Counted from the stretch's first letter, positions 17,149 to 32,088 are shown. The stretch is 64,000 nucleotides of DNA from Paenibacillus xylanexedens (GCF_001908275.1 NZ_CP018620.1:6944001-7008000); one strand, 5' to 3'. The notes: generated from the letters alone by a model not told the origin. A program made the numbers and translations.

Positions 17149-18225
17149 TTACATCTGTCTGTCGATAAACATTTGCTCCTGCAAACGTTTGAGGCCTTCC
17201 TTAATGGTCCGGGCACGAACTTCACCAATACCGTCCACTTCGTCCAGTTCTTCAATTGTAGCCATAATAACATGAGGCAATTGTTCGAATTGATCCACCA
17301 GATTATGGATAATGACATTGGGCAGGCGGGGGATCTTATTTAATACCCGGAATCCACGAGGGGCAACCGAATCCTCAGAAGTAGCCGCTGATGAAGGATA
17401 GCCGAGAAGACGGACAATATGATGTGCATCCAGCAACTCATCGTCCGACAATCTTTTCAGTCCCACGATAATTTCACGGATTTTGTCATCACTGTCGTCA
17501 CGGGCATAGTCTTTATACAATAACCAGGCCTCTTCTTCCGTTGTACCCACAAGTTCTTCCATTTGCATGGAAATGAGTCGTCCCTCATTCCCGAGTTCAT
17601 GAATGTACCGTTGGATTTCCGTTTTGATCCGCATCACCATTTCGGTACGCTGAATCACATTAACCACTTCAGGAATCGTTACTAATTCCTCAAATTCCGA
17701 AGCACTCAGATTCGTAAGGGACTGTGTTAATACAGCTTTGTATTTCTCCAGGGTTTGAATCGCTTGATTCGCTTTGGTCAAAATAACCCCGATTTCCTTG
17801 AGGGAATAACGAAGTGTTCCCTGATACAAGGTAATGATATTCCGGCGCTGTGATATGGATACGACCAATTTACCCGTTTGCTTTGCTACACGCTCTGCCG
17901 TCCGGTGACGAATCCCCGTCTCTGATGAAGAGATAGATGAATCCGGGATTAACTGGGTATTGGCGTAAAGAATACGCTTCAAATCCTCGCTAAGAATAAT
18001 GGCTCCATCCATTTTGGCGAGTTCATACAGATAGTTCGGGGAGAAATCACAGTTAATCGAGAATCCCCCATCCACCACTTCCATTACTTCAGGGCTGTAT
18101 CCTACAACAAGCAGTGCGCCCGTCTTGGCGCGCAGCACATTTTCCAGACCTTCGCGGAAAGGTGTACCTGGTGCGATCAGCCTTAACAACTCATTCATAT
18201 TATCCAGTTGGCTCATATCTTTCAT
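17149..18225 (-). CDS. disA: DNA integrity scanning diadenylate cyclase
   Basis: Makes cyclic di-AMP from two ATP and pauses at branched DNA. It has 358 residues. The N-terminal DAC domain has DGA at 73-75 and RHRTAER at 106-112, the catalytic motifs. A helical linker and a C-terminal HhH DNA-binding domain ([20 protein letters not shown]) complete it. It starts 13 bp after the radA stop. RadA is known to modulate DisA in Bacillus, so the pairing is functional. Confidence 0.98.
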   Translation of the reverse strand: MKDMSQLDNMNELLRLIAPGTPFREGLENVLRAKTGALLVVGYSPEVMEVVDGGFSINCDFSPNYLYELAKMDGAIILSEDLKRILYANTQLIPDSSISSSETGIRHRTAERVAKQTGKLVVSISQRRNIITLYQGTLRYSLKEIGVILTKANQAIQTLEKYKAVLTQSLTNLSASEFEELVTIPEVVNVIQRTEMVMRIKTEIQRYIHELGNEGRLISMQMEELVGTTEEEAWLLYKDYARDDSDDKIREIIVGLKRLSDDELLDAHHIVRLLGYPSSAATSEDSVAPRGFRVLNKIPRLPNVIIHNLVDQFEQLPHVIMATIEELDEVDGIGEVRARTIKEGLKRLQEQMFIDRQM

Positions 18226-18238
18226 CTTGTTATGCCCC

Positions 18239-19606
18239 CTAATCTAAAGCAACCGCTAGTGCATCTGCCACGGTATTCACACCGATCAGTTGTATCCCGC
18301 GAGGATGTTTCCAGCCCTTTAAGCTTTTTTCTGGTAAAATGACTCGTTTGAAGCCCAGCTTTGCGGCTTCCTTCACTCGTTGTTCGGCCCGTGATACGGC
18401 TCGAACTTCACCTGTCAGACCGATCTCGCCAAAGATGACGTCATCCGGCTTGGTCGGCACATCTCTCAAACTGGATGCAATGCTTACGGCAACCGCCAAG
18501 TCTACAGCGGGCTCATCCAATCGTACTCCACCAGCCACGTTCAGATACGCATCCTGGGTCTGTAAAAACATGCCCATCCGTTTCTCCAGCACTGCAATGA
18601 TCAGATTTAATCGATGCAGATCTACCCCTGTTGCCATACGGCGAGGAGAAGGAAAATGGGTCGTCGAGATCAACGCCTGTAATTCCACGAGCAGAGGACG
18701 TGTCCCCTCCATACTGGCAACTACCGTTGAACCTGCTACACCCAGTGGACGTTCCGACAAAAAGAGTTCGGACGGATTGCCTACCTCACGAAGTCCATCC
18801 TCGCCCATTTCAAAAATACCAATCTCATTGGTGGAACCAAAACGGTTCTTCACCGCACGCAACAGGCGATACGTATGATGCCGTTCTCCTTCAAAATAAA
18901 GCACGCAATCCACCATATGTTCTAACATACGTGGACCGGCAATAGCACCTTCTTTGGTAACATGCCCCACAAGAACCGTTGCAATGCCTCTGCCTTTGGC
19001 AATCCGCATGAACCTTGACGTACATTCCCTTACCTGTGCAACACTACCAGGCGCACTGGTAACTTCGGGAAGATATACCGTCTGAATGGAGTCGATGACC
19101 AGAAAATGCGGCTGGATCTGATCCACCGCTTCCTCTACACGTTCCATATTGGTTTCACACAGTACATACAACTCGGCAGAGAGTGCCCCGAGACGGTCTG
19201 CCCGCAATTTGGTTTGCTTTACTGATTCCTCACCGGAAACATATAACACACGCAAACCCGAATGCGTCAAAGCATGGGACGTCTGCAACATCAACGTTGA
19301 TTTACCAATACCCGGATCTCCGCCCACCAGAACGAGTGAACCCGGAACGATTCCGCCACCCAATACCCGGTTCAACTCTCCGATTCCAGTCTGTACACGC
19401 GGTTCCTGACCGCTATCTATATCTATGATAGGAAGCGGTTTATCTTTACTGTCAAACAGAGGAGAATTTCTCCCTTGTGTTTTGACCACCGTCTCTGTTT
19501 CTTCCACCATTGAATTCCATGACTGACAACCCGGACACTTACCGTACCACTTGGGGGCTTCATAGCCGCATTCCGTACATTGAAACTTGGTTTTAACTTT
19601 GGCCAC
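18239..19606 (-). CDS. radA: DNA repair protein RadA
   Basis: RecA-like branch-migration ATPase. It has 455 residues from GTG 19606, six bases after AGGAGT; the longer open frame to 19669 is rejected. The zinc finger uses C10, C13, C24 and C27. Walker [11 protein letters not shown] is at about 95-104. The RadA-specific [11 protein letters not shown] motif and a C-terminal Lon-like domain are present. It heads radA-disA-pssA. Confidence 0.98.
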   Translation of the reverse strand: MAKVKTKFQCTECGYEAPKWYGKCPGCQSWNSMVEETETVVKTQGRNSPLFDSKDKPLPIIDIDSGQEPRVQTGIGELNRVLGGGIVPGSLVLVGGDPGIGKSTLMLQTSHALTHSGLRVLYVSGEESVKQTKLRADRLGALSAELYVLCETNMERVEEAVDQIQPHFLVIDSIQTVYLPEVTSAPGSVAQVRECTSRFMRIAKGRGIATVLVGHVTKEGAIAGPRMLEHMVDCVLYFEGERHHTYRLLRAVKNRFGSTNEIGIFEMGEDGLREVGNPSELFLSERPLGVAGSTVVASMEGTRPLLVELQALISTTHFPSPRRMATGVDLHRLNLIIAVLEKRMGMFLQTQDAYLNVAGGVRLDEPAVDLAVAVSIASSLRDVPTKPDDVIFGEIGLTGEVRAVSRAEQRVKEAAKLGFKRVILPEKSLKGWKHPRGIQLIGVNTVADALAVALD

Positions 19607-19787
19607 TTCAGCACTCCTATAATTTAATTTTATAACAGCATTTTGCATTATTCGACGAATTTCACCCAAACTCCCTGACGTGCAGGGTTACTAAAAGTTT
19701 ACCATTGTTTGAGATTTTTCGTAAAGGATTATCGCAAACTTTACACATGTTCCTGACATAATCATGTCCGTCTTCTGTCCAAAGTGC

Positions 19788-19821
19788 AAAAAATCCTCCC
19801 TGGCCGAAGCCGAGAAGGATT
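19788..19821 (-). terminator. Terminator of the ctsR-clpC operon
   Basis: AATCCTTCTC pairs with GGGAGGATT, with one bulge, around a GGCTTCGGCCA region. On the minus strand six Ts follow. It lies about 60 bp after the clpC stop. Confidence 0.75.
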
Positions 19822-19878
19822 TGATTAAGGATTATGGATCAATACAAGCTGAAGTTTAACTCCAAAGCTTGCTAAATA

Positions 19879-22341
19879 TTATTTAGTTTCGATTTCCTCA
19901 TTGGACGGAGCGACCACGTCTTTTTTCGTAACAGACAGTGCACCGTTCTCTTCGTCGATGAGCAATGAATCCCCTTTGGTTACGTTACCTGTGAGCAACT
20001 CTTCGGACAATTTGTCCTCGATATGCTTCTGGATTGCCCGACGAAGCGGACGCGCACCGTAAGCTGGATCAAAGCCTGACTTTGCAAGGAAAGACTTGGC
20101 ATTATCAGTGAGTTCGAAATCGACCTCATGTTCGAGCAGTCGTTTACGAAGTTCTTCACTCATAAGCGTAACAATTTCAGCGATGTGTTTTTCTTCGAGT
20201 GAATGGAACACGATAATTTCATCAATCCGGTTAAGGAACTCTGGACGGAAGCTTTTCTTCAGCTCATCCATCACTTTCCCCTTCATGTTGTCATAATCTG
20301 CTCCTGCATCTACAACTGCAGTGAAGCCCAGTGTAGAGTTACGTTTGATCGCTTCGGCACCCACGTTGGATGTCAAGATAATCAGCGTATTGCGGAAGTC
20401 AACGACGCGACCTTTGGAATCCGTCAGTCGACCATCCTCAAGCACTTGTAACAAGATATTGAATACTTCTGGATGTGCTTTCTCGATTTCATCGAGCAGG
20501 ACTACGGAATATGGTTTGCGACGAACTTTCTCTGTCAGCTGGCCACCTTCTTCGTACCCAACATATCCTGGAGGCGCTCCGACAAGTCGGGAAGTCGAGT
20601 GCTTCTCACCATACTCGGACATATCAATCCGGATTACTGCATTTTCATCGCCGAACATCGCTTCAGCCAAAGCACGAGCAAGTTCTGTTTTACCTACCCC
20701 TGTAGGGCCGAGGAAAATGAATGAACCCATCGGACGTTTTGGATCTTTAAGTCCCGCACGAGCACGACGAACCGCACGGCTGACAGACTTCACTGCCTCA
20801 TCCTGACCGATGACACGTTCATGTAGAATAGACTCCAGATTCATCAGACGCTGTGTCTCTTCTTCTTTCAGTTGGTTCACAGGGATTCCAGTCCAGCTGG
20901 CTACCACTTGTGCGATATCCTCAGGAGTAACCTCGGAATCGGTGCGACCTTGTTTCTCTTTCCACTGGTTCTTCGTTACATCCAGCTCTTCACGGATTTT
21001 TTGTTCCGTATCACGCAGAGCTGCTGCTTTTTCGAACTCCTGACTTTGAACTGCAGCGTCTTTTTCCTTACGGATATCTTCCAGACGGCTTTCCAGTTGT
21101 TTCAGGTTTGGTGGGATCGTGTAAGAGTTCAATCTTACTTTGGAACCCGCTTCATCAATCAGGTCAATCGCTTTGTCTGGCAGGAAACGGTCTGTAATGT
21201 AACGGTCAGACAGTTTAACCGCCTGCACAATTGCTTCGTCCGTAATTTTCACGCGGTGATGCGCCTCATAACGGTCACGCAAACCGTGCAAGATTTGAAT
21301 CGCTTCTTCTGGAGAAGGCTGATCTACAGTAATCGGTTGGAAACGACGCTCAAGCGCTGCATCCTTCTCGATGTATTTACGATATTCATCCAGTGTTGTC
21401 GCACCGATACATTGCAATTCTCCACGGGCCAGAGCCGGTTTCAAAATGTTAGAAGCATCGATGGCACCTTCAGCTCCGCCTGCGCCAATCAAGGTATGCA
21501 ATTCGTCGATAAACAGGACAATGTTACCTGCTTGGCGAATCTCATCCATGATTTTTTTCAGACGATCTTCGAACTCACCACGATATTTGGTTCCAGCGAC
21601 TACAGAACCCATATCCAGGGTCATTACACGTTTGTCGCGCAATGTTTCCGGAATCTCATTTGCAATGATTTTTTGTGCAAGGCCTTCAGCAATCGCTGTT
21701 TTACCTACACCTGGCTCACCGATCAATACCGGGTTGTTCTTGGTACGACGGCTGAGCACCTGAATGACACGTTCAATTTCTTTACTACGTCCAATGACTG
21801 GGTCCAGGTTGTTCTCTCTCGCATAAGCCGTGAGGTCACGTGCCAGACTGTCCAGCGTTGGTGTGCTGACATTGGCAGGTGTTCCATTATGACTGGAGAC
21901 AGCTTCACTGCTGCCAAGCAATTGCAGCACTTGTTGACGTGCTTTGTTCAGGCTAATTCCCAGGTTATTGAGCACACGTGCTGCAACACCCTCGCCTTCA
22001 CGAATCAATCCGAGCAGGATATGCTCTGTGCCTACATAGGTATGGCCCAATTTACGAGCTTCATCCATAGACAGTTCAATTACTTTTTTCGCACGTGGCG
22101 TATATGCAATGTTGGTAGGTTGCTCTTGGCCACGGCCAATCAGCGTTTCTACTTCATCCTGAATTTTTTCCAATCCGAGTCCCAGGCCGATCAGTGCTTT
22201 GGCTGCGATGCCTTCGCCTTCACGAATGAGGCCGAGCAAAATATGCTCAGTACCGATGTTATTATGACCGAGACGGACAGCTTCTTCCTGCGCGAGTGCG
22301 AGCACCTTTTGGGCCCGTTCCGTAAATCTTCCAAACATCAT
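19879..22341 (-). CDS. clpC: ATP-dependent Clp protease ATP-binding subunit ClpC
   Basis: Hsp100 unfoldase feeding ClpP; it degrades arginine-phosphorylated proteins and CtsR. It has 820 residues from ATG 22341 ([14 protein letters not shown]), after GGAGGTG; the further 56 open codons lack a ribosome site. Two Clp-N repeats (residues 1-145) each carry [15 protein letters not shown]. Nucleotide domain 1 has GEPGVGKT at 208-215. A ClpC middle domain with a UVR-like coiled coil follows, then nucleotide domain 2 with [13 protein letters not shown]. It is last in the CtsR-controlled operon. Confidence 0.98.
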   Translation of the reverse strand: MMFGRFTERAQKVLALAQEEAVRLGHNNIGTEHILLGLIREGEGIAAKALIGLGLGLEKIQDEVETLIGRGQEQPTNIAYTPRAKKVIELSMDEARKLGHTYVGTEHILLGLIREGEGVAARVLNNLGISLNKARQQVLQLLGSSEAVSSHNGTPANVSTPTLDSLARDLTAYARENNLDPVIGRSKEIERVIQVLSRRTKNNPVLIGEPGVGKTAIAEGLAQKIIANEIPETLRDKRVMTLDMGSVVAGTKYRGEFEDRLKKIMDEIRQAGNIVLFIDELHTLIGAGGAEGAIDASNILKPALARGELQCIGATTLDEYRKYIEKDAALERRFQPITVDQPSPEEAIQILHGLRDRYEAHHRVKITDEAIVQAVKLSDRYITDRFLPDKAIDLIDEAGSKVRLNSYTIPPNLKQLESRLEDIRKEKDAAVQSQEFEKAAALRDTEQKIREELDVTKNQWKEKQGRTDSEVTPEDIAQVVASWTGIPVNQLKEEETQRLMNLESILHERVIGQDEAVKSVSRAVRRARAGLKDPKRPMGSFIFLGPTGVGKTELARALAEAMFGDENAVIRIDMSEYGEKHSTSRLVGAPPGYVGYEEGGQLTEKVRRKPYSVVLLDEIEKAHPEVFNILLQVLEDGRLTDSKGRVVDFRNTLIILTSNVGAEAIKRNSTLGFTAVVDAGADYDNMKGKVMDELKKSFRPEFLNRIDEIIVFHSLEEKHIAEIVTLMSEELRKRLLEHEVDFELTDNAKSFLAKSGFDPAYGARPLRRAIQKHIEDKLSEELLTGNVTKGDSLLIDEENGALSVTKKDVVAPSNEEIETK

Positions 22342-22526
22342 ATCTCCTGCACCTCCATGGTTTTGGATAAAACGAGGGTCATGTAATGAAATAACCGTCG
22401 TATTCTTCATATCATTTTTGTTTGCAGCCGTGCTGCGAATAAAGTCATTTGGCATTTGTACATGCCTTATTATATAAAAGCCGCAATGCGGCATGAAACC
22501 ATAATTCAATACAATATCAGGCTAAA

Positions 22527-23597
22527 CTAGGACTGCTTCGCTGCATTGATCGTATCACGAATCAACTGAGCTCGGTAGATGTCACGCTCATCTGTGCGCA
22601 TATCTTCCCCGAATGTTTTCTGCAAAAATCCCGGCTGTGTCATGACATTCAACTCATTCATTACAGTAATGGACAGTCCATCCAACAATCCGAGATCCAC
22701 GCCAAGGCGTACATCCGATAAGCGCTGTGCAGCTTCCTTGGAATCAACAATAGCTGCATGAGACAATATGCCATAAGAACGCATGACCCGATCCGTAATC
22801 CGCAGTCTGGAGTCAGTAATTAACCGTTCTCTCGCTGTACGTTCATGACCAATCATCTGTAACACAACACCATGCAGGTTCTCGATGACTTCCTGTTCGG
22901 TCTGTCCCAATGTAATCTGGTTCGAGATCTGGAACAGGTTACCCATCGCCTCGCTGCCTTCACCGTATATTCCTCTTACCGTCAATCCCACTTGGGAAAC
23001 TGCGGTTAGAATACGGCCGATTTGCTGTGTCATCACCAGGGCAGGCAAGTGCATCATAACCGATGCTCTGACACCTGTACCTACATTAGTAGGACAGCTG
23101 GTTAAGTATCCTCTGCGATCATCAAAAGCATAATCCACGTGCGCTTCAAAAGCATCATCTATTGCGGAAGCTTTCTCCCAGGCTTCTTTCACCTGGAACC
23201 CCGGATAGAGGCACTGGATACGAAGATGATCCTCTTCGTTAATCATAATACTGACTGACTCATCCTCACTGAGAATAACCGCACCATTCCTGGATTCATT
23301 CGCAAGACTTGGACTGATGAGATGTTTCTCCACCAGCACCCGTTTGTCGAGTTCGTCAATATCGATCAGATCCAACGTATGAAAATCCCCAAAGGCATGA
23401 ACGTCATCGTATTGAAGTACTTCGCTCAGCTTATTCAGCACCTCTTCCGATTGCTCATTGGAAGCCAGCATCGGAAACGGAACATGCTGAAGGTTGCGTG
23501 CAATCCGGACACGGCTGCTAATGACAATTTCGGAATCAGCCGCATCACTGCGCATCCAGTCGCTGAGCGCCTTCTCTGTAAAGCGCAGATTAGGCAT
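22527..23597 (-). CDS. mcsB: Protein arginine kinase McsB
   Basis: Phosphorylates arginines to mark proteins for ClpCP and inactivates CtsR. It has 356 residues and a phosphagen-kinase-like fold. Nucleotide-binding arginines lie in VISSRVRIARNLQ near residue 25-37. The catalytic-loop motif TSCPTNVGTGVRASVMMHLP is near 165-184. It lies between mcsA (28 bp upstream) and clpC. Confidence 0.97.
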   Translation of the reverse strand: MPNLRFTEKALSDWMRSDAADSEIVISSRVRIARNLQHVPFPMLASNEQSEEVLNKLSEVLQYDDVHAFGDFHTLDLIDIDELDKRVLVEKHLISPSLANESRNGAVILSEDESVSIMINEEDHLRIQCLYPGFQVKEAWEKASAIDDAFEAHVDYAFDDRRGYLTSCPTNVGTGVRASVMMHLPALVMTQQIGRILTAVSQVGLTVRGIYGEGSEAMGNLFQISNQITLGQTEQEVIENLHGVVLQMIGHERTARERLITDSRLRITDRVMRSYGILSHAAIVDSKEAAQRLSDVRLGVDLGLLDGLSITVMNELNVMTQPGFLQKTFGEDMRTDERDIYRAQLIRDTINAAKQS

Positions 23598-23625
23598 TAC
23601 GCATCCCTCCTACTCATGACAAACT

Positions 23626-24150
23626 TTACTCCTGAGCTATTCCTTTTTCAAGTCCTCTGATCTGGTCACGGATCTGGGCCGCCTCTTCAAATTCCTCTTG
23701 CGCGATGCTCTCCTGGAGCTCACGCTTCAGATCAGCGATTTGCCGTTTCACCTTGATGCGACCACCAGCTCGTGCAGGCACTTTGCCTACATGGGACGTA
23801 TTACCATGAACCCGCTTGAACAAAGGATCCAGACGACTGTCAAAATATTTATAACATGAACTGCAGCCGAACCGGCCTATCTTACTAAATTGTGCGTACG
23901 TCATACCACACTCTTCACATTGAAGAGCTTTTGCAGGTGGTGTTCCTGCCGATCCACTTTTGCCGGCTGGATCAAAATCAAGCAATCCGGACAACAAGTT
24001 GTGAATGGAAAACCCACCTGCTGTTCCAGGGATCATTTCCCCTTTTTCACGGGCACATGACTCACAAATATGGAATTCCGTCTTCTCTCCATTTACGATC
24101 TTCGTAAAATGAAGTGTCGCCGGACGTTTATTGCATTCTTGGCACAGCAT
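23626..24150 (-). CDS. mcsA: McsA, zinc-binding activator of McsB
   Basis: Activates the arginine kinase and acts as a ClpC adaptor. It has 174 residues. Four CxxC pairs (CQEC, CESC, CEEC, CSSC) form two treble-clef zinc sites. A C-terminal UVR motif (ADLKRELQESIAQEEFEEAA) mediates ClpC or McsB contact. ATG 24150 follows AAGGAGGT. Second gene of the operon. Confidence 0.97.
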   Translation of the reverse strand: MLCQECNKRPATLHFTKIVNGEKTEFHICESCAREKGEMIPGTAGGFSIHNLLSGLLDFDPAGKSGSAGTPPAKALQCEECGMTYAQFSKIGRFGCSSCYKYFDSRLDPLFKRVHGNTSHVGKVPARAGGRIKVKRQIADLKRELQESIAQEEFEEAAQIRDQIRGLEKGIAQE

Positions 24151-24181
24151 ATTGATGTACCTCCTTTGACCCCGATAGTTT

Positions 24182-24643
24182 TCATTTACCGAGCAAAGAT
24201 ATTAACATCGCCTTCAACATTCTGGCACGAATTTGATCCCGGTAAGGAAGTTTGACCAATATAACCTCTCTAGATACAGCAGCTCGCATCAACCCGGCTT
24301 CCCGCTTGCTCAAGAAGCGCGCTTCTTCCAATTGATATATCAGACCTTCGGCAGCTGTCTGCCCGATCTCTTCACCAATACTATGGTGCAAATGATTATG
24401 CAGAGCTGATTGGGCCGGTAATTCAATGCGCTGTATGCGAACATAACCACCACCGCCGCGTTTACTCTCTACCAGGTATCCCTTCTCGAGTGTAAAACGT
24501 GTGCTGATGACATAATTGATCTGGGAAGGTACACATGAGAATTGATCTGCCAGATCATTACGCTGAATTTCAACCATTCCTTCGGGACTTTCATGCAAAA
24601 TACTCTTCAGATATCGTTCGATAATATCAGAGATATTACGCAT
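24182..24643 (-). CDS. ctsR: Heat-shock repressor CtsR
   Basis: Winged-helix repressor of clp genes whose DNA grip is heat-labile. It has 153 residues from ATG 24643, after GGAGGAT; 26 upstream open codons have no start site. The N-terminal DNA-binding part includes LADQFSCVPSQINYVISTRF. The glycine-rich thermosensor wing ESKRGGGGYVRI is intact. McsB-target arginines are present. Its own operator lies upstream, so it is autoregulated. Confidence 0.98.
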   Translation of the reverse strand: MRNISDIIERYLKSILHESPEGMVEIQRNDLADQFSCVPSQINYVISTRFTLEKGYLVESKRGGGGYVRIQRIELPAQSALHNHLHHSIGEEIGQTAAEGLIYQLEEARFLSKREAGLMRAAVSREVILVKLPYRDQIRARMLKAMLISLLGK

Positions 24644-24891
24644 CCAATCATCCTCCACTGTCTGAAACGTTAAGTCAATAAGGACCCACACGCCCCCACA
24701 GAGTACACCTTCTCTACCCATTTAACCAATTAGGGAAACAGCGAATCTTGCTTCCAAAGGTGTCAACAGGAGAGCGAAGGAAGCACGAAGGTCCTTTAAT
24801 ATTCCCTTGATCCTCCGATGAAATGAATCCCGTATATTGGCGATCATGCATCAGATTGTAGAAAGAAAGCTACTTAAGTATTAAACCTTTA

Positions 24892-24914
24892 GTTGACTTT
24901 GACTTTCTTTGACT
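24892..24914 (-). promoter_or_regulatory. CtsR operator of ctsR-mcsA-mcsB-clpC
   Basis: On the minus strand AGTCAAAGAAAGTCAAA (24914-24898) is an exact match to the CtsR heptad tandem RGTCAAA-NAN-RGTCAAA. A third GTCAA half-site abuts it (24896-24892). It begins 8 bp downstream of the -10 box, covering the transcription start. Confidence 0.93.
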
Positions 24915-24922
24915 TTATAACC

Positions 24923-24950
24923 ATTATAGCATATTTTGTGGTTTTGCCAA
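24923..24950 (-). promoter_or_regulatory. Promoter of the ctsR operon
   Basis: On the minus strand TTGGCA (24950-24945), a 16 nt spacer and TATAAT (24928-24923) preceded by TGC, an extended -10. The transcript has a leader of about 270 nt; apart from a possible SigB-like site (24714-24739) I see nothing else in it. Confidence 0.8.
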
Positions 24951-25002
24951 GTGGGGTCACTATTCATTTTTTACGATTTTACACGAAATATTCCCCGGAC
25001 AC

Positions 25003-25033
25003 AAAAAAACCTCCCCAAAATTGCTGGAGAAGT
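25003..25033 (-). terminator. Terminator of the acetyltransferase gene
   Basis: ACTTCTCC pairs with GGGGAGGT (two G-U pairs), loop of nine bases, then seven Ts on the minus strand. It separates this gene from the ctsR promoter. Confidence 0.8.
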
Positions 25034-25104
25034 CCATTTGTCTTTTAATCACGCCGTATTTCTATATAAGCTAATCAAGTTAAATGGAGCAGTGGGAATA
25101 GTCA

Positions 25105-26280
25105 TCAGAAGAAATCGAGCAAATAGGTTTCCCGTTCAGGAATCGCTTGTTCCAAAGCCTTGATTGCTGTGTTCGGTCCGTGAATTCTTCCGATTCGTGC
25201 CATTTCCGTTGGTCTGCGATATCCCATCAGGACCGCGGTAAGGGATTGAATATCCACCTTAATTGTCTGATCATCATTAATTGGTTCCGATGTTTTCCAT
25301 ATGGATGCTGTTCCGTTCATTGCCACGTTTAATTGCCATACCCCTTCATTCCATGGAGCGTGGGCATCTTCTACCTGAAGTACAATCTGCACCGGTGAGT
25401 CCTGGCTTGCAAATGGATACTGGGATATAAACTGCTCTACACTAACGATACGCGCCATAAAATAAGGTACAATCTCCTGCTGAATCCGTGGGTTATCCAA
25501 TTGGAAGGCAAGCGTATCACTGGCAGGCGCCTGCAACGTAACTTCCTGGATCATGGAATCATGGTTAGCAATAAAGGTCCACAGCCCTTGCCTAGCCTCT
25601 TCATTCAGATAGATGACCTCTTTAATGGTAAATTTATTTTCCTTAACTTCATATAAAAGATAACCTTGTGCTGCATCAGCTTCATCGTAATATACAGCCT
25701 TCTGGCTGGTCCCATTAACAAGAACTGAATTCTCCCACCTTGCATCATCCCGAACCAGAGTTCCGTTATAACGCTCAGCATAAGCACTGTATACTTCCTT
25801 TAATATGCTGAGGCCCGGATCCCCACGCCGAATTGTTCCAGGTGTCGCTTTTTTCTGAGGCAAATGAGCTGTAGGTACTTTATAACGTTTAAATTCAACA
25901 TACGTCTCCCATCCATACTTCCGATAGAAACCAAAAGAGAATGGATGCAAGAATGATATGCTCTGTTTGTTACGATTCATTTCTTCCAACGCATGCTTCA
26001 GCAGACCCGCTACCAAGCCTTTGCGTCTATACTCTGGCCAGGTGGCAACACCCGCAATACCACCCATCTCGAACGATCTGCCATGAATATAGGTTTGAAA
26101 AGGAATGATGTGAAGTTTGGCTCCTAGCTGCCCGTCCTCATATACACCCCATATATCCTGTGACGAAAATTGACTCCGTCGTTTTTCTTTCTGTTCTTCA
26201 CTCATTACTACTTGAAAAGCATATTCGGAGAGTGCCATCGCCGGTTCAAAATCATCTACCGTCAATTTCTGAATTTCCAT
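25105..26280 (-). CDS. Eis-like GNAT N-acetyltransferase
   Basis: Probable acetyl-CoA-dependent acetyltransferase of the three-domain Eis type (N-terminal GNAT, second GNAT-like, C-terminal SCP2-like). It has 391 residues, near the usual 390-410. The acetyl-CoA motif GVATWPEYRRKGLVAGLLKHA lies around residues 77-97. FGFYRKYGWE follows near 117-126. The protein ends in TYLLDFF, and family members use the terminal carboxylate as catalytic base. Homologues acetylate aminoglycosides or host kinases; the substrate here is unknown. Single gene between the rRNA operon and ctsR. Confidence 0.87.
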   Translation of the reverse strand: MEIQKLTVDDFEPAMALSEYAFQVVMSEEQKEKRRSQFSSQDIWGVYEDGQLGAKLHIIPFQTYIHGRSFEMGGIAGVATWPEYRRKGLVAGLLKHALEEMNRNKQSISFLHPFSFGFYRKYGWETYVEFKRYKVPTAHLPQKKATPGTIRRGDPGLSILKEVYSAYAERYNGTLVRDDARWENSVLVNGTSQKAVYYDEADAAQGYLLYEVKENKFTIKEVIYLNEEARQGLWTFIANHDSMIQEVTLQAPASDTLAFQLDNPRIQQEIVPYFMARIVSVEQFISQYPFASQDSPVQIVLQVEDAHAPWNEGVWQLNVAMNGTASIWKTSEPINDDQTIKVDIQSLTAVLMGYRRPTEMARIGRIHGPNTAIKALEQAIPERETYLLDFF

Positions 26281-26420
26281 GTTGTCCTACACCCCATTCG
26301 CTAGAGTTATTATCAATCCAAATCATGGCCTGATATCTGATATATGTACCCCTTAGAGTGTGTCAGAGGATTCTTACAAAGTCAAATAAGAGATGCTTTC
26401 GCATCCCCTAAAATAAACAA

Positions 26421-26455
26421 ATAAAAACCACCACCGAATAACATCGGCAGTGGTT
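26421..26455 (-). terminator. Terminator of the rRNA operon
   Basis: AACCACTGCCG pairs with CGGTGGTGGTT over 11 bp (26426-26436 with 26445-26455). On the minus strand it is followed by TTTATTT, directly after 5S. A small GATGC/GCATC hairpin lies further on (26391-26404). Confidence 0.9.
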
Positions 26456-26459
26456 CTTC

Positions 26460-26576
26460 GCTTGGCGGCGTCCTACTCTCCCAGGACCCTGCGGTCCAAG
26501 TACCATCGGCGCTAGAGGGCTTAACGGTCGTGTTCGGGATGGGTACGTGTGGAACCCCTCCGCTATCGCCACCAAA
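26460..26576 (-). rRNA. rrf: 5S ribosomal RNA
   Basis: 117 nt, starting TTTGGTGGCGATAGC and ending GGACGCCGCCAAGC on the minus strand, which are the conserved 5S ends. The CCGAACACGACCGTTAAGC core is intact. It is last in the operon. Confidence 0.97.
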
Positions 26577-26721
26577 CGCGATTTGTCGAAGCATAGCTTC
26601 TTGAAATCAGATATGGAACTGAAAATCATACACACGTTCTGTGATGTACCAATTTTCATTTCAGAGATCATTCTCTGAAAACTAGATTCGAAACGAAACA
26701 TGCGAATTACAACTTGCTATT

Positions 26722-29644
<2,923 letters not shown>

Positions 29645-29802
29645 CATTTTGTTCCGGTTTCGGTCGCTCGCTTCCCTTGTTTTGCTTGCGCAAAGCCAAA
29701 AGTCGCTCTCACCCGATACCATCACAAAAGCAATTTAACTACCTTTATACACTTGACTTGTTTGCACAAGTTCAGCTTAAAGGAATGTTCTAATTCGCGT
29801 TT

Positions 29803-29834
29803 GTTTCGTTTCGATATCTAGTTTTCAAAGAACA
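29803..29834 (-). other. 23S processing stalk, 5' arm, with boxA-like sequence
   Basis: 29803-29826 is complementary to 26678-26700 across the whole 23S gene, the classic RNase III/Mini-III stalk. The boxA-like TGTTCTTTGAAAAC (29834-29821, minus strand) overlaps it and probably loads antitermination factors. Confidence 0.8.
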
Positions 29835-29855
29835 AGCCAAATAGATGAAATTGTT

Positions 29856-29931
29856 TGGTGGAGCCAAGCGGGATCGAACCGCTGACCTCCTGCTTGCAAG
29901 GCAGGCGCTCTCCCAGCTGAGCTATGGCCCC
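29856..29931 (-). tRNA. tRNA-Ala (anticodon UGC)
   Basis: 76 nt including encoded CCA. The minus strand starts GGGGCCATAGCTCAGCTGGG. The anticodon stem-loop CCTGC-CTTGCAA-GCAGG gives UGC, and GGTTCGATCCC is the T loop. It lies in the 16S-23S spacer, with no tRNA-Ile beside it. Confidence 0.98.
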
Positions 29932-29943
29932 TCAAATTCCATC

Positions 29944-29968
29944 AAAACTGAACAAATGGATAAGTAAC
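29944..29968 (-). other. 16S processing stalk, 3' arm
   Basis: 29944-29968 is complementary to 31650-31673 with one indel, so the flanks of 16S pair to form its RNase III stalk. The 5' arm also contains the boxA-like CCTTGAAAAC. Confidence 0.8.
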
Positions 29969-30036
29969 TGTGTTGCTGTTGCAGGTTCTAAGAACCTGCA
30001 TATTTGAATGTTTCCGTTGCAGGAAACGATTCTCCA

Positions 30037-31592
<1,556 letters not shown>

Positions 31593-31727
31593 AGTATTGA
31601 AAAGAGCGATAAGCTCATTTTGAATCTGACGATTCATTGTGAATCAAAAGTTACTATCCATTTGTTCAGTTTTCAAGGAACTTGTATGTCCGTTTATGTT
31701 GATGTTTGTCAACCGGACAGGAATCTT

Positions 31728-31757
31728 ATCATATCATGTTAACTAACTTACTGTCAA
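31728..31757 (-). promoter_or_regulatory. rRNA operon promoter
   Basis: On the minus strand TTGACA (31757-31752), an 18 nt spacer and TATGAT (31733-31728), about 135 bp before 16S. An AT-rich region upstream could act as UP element. A second TTGACA further on (31712-31707) has no matching -10. Confidence 0.7.
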
Positions 31758-32088
31758 CACTTTGTTTTCGTCATCTTTCAAATGATTATGACAATCATTC
31801 GTTTGAAGCGACAAGAAATAATATATCACGTAGTGATTTATTTAGCAAGCATTTTTAATCAACCTTTTAATATCATCATATCTTCATCTACGCTGTCTTG
31901 TTTCCAACCTGTATTCGACAGATTAGCACATGCTCTGAACAAGTGAAAGGCTACCCTTAAAGTGCATTACATATAAAAGAAATAACTCATTTCTATAATA
32001 CTGCCTTCTATAACCACAAGTAATAATGATCTAGATGAGTTTTAGTTAGAGTACCGATCGGGATAACGATCCCTGCCCTTCTGTTGGT
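31758..32088. other. Intergenic region between the divergent rRNA operon and oxidoreductase gene
   Basis: AT-rich and without any open frame that has a ribosome site. The only pattern is a near-perfect 8-1-8 palindrome at 31782-31798 (ATGATTAT-G-ACAATCAT), a little like a Fur-family box. I see nothing else before the promoter at 32089. Confidence 0.4.

Noticed and set aside
20872..22386. 504-codon plus-strand frame
   Set aside because: It is fully antisense to clpC, with no ribosome site and a Phe/Cys-rich composition typical of a shadow frame.
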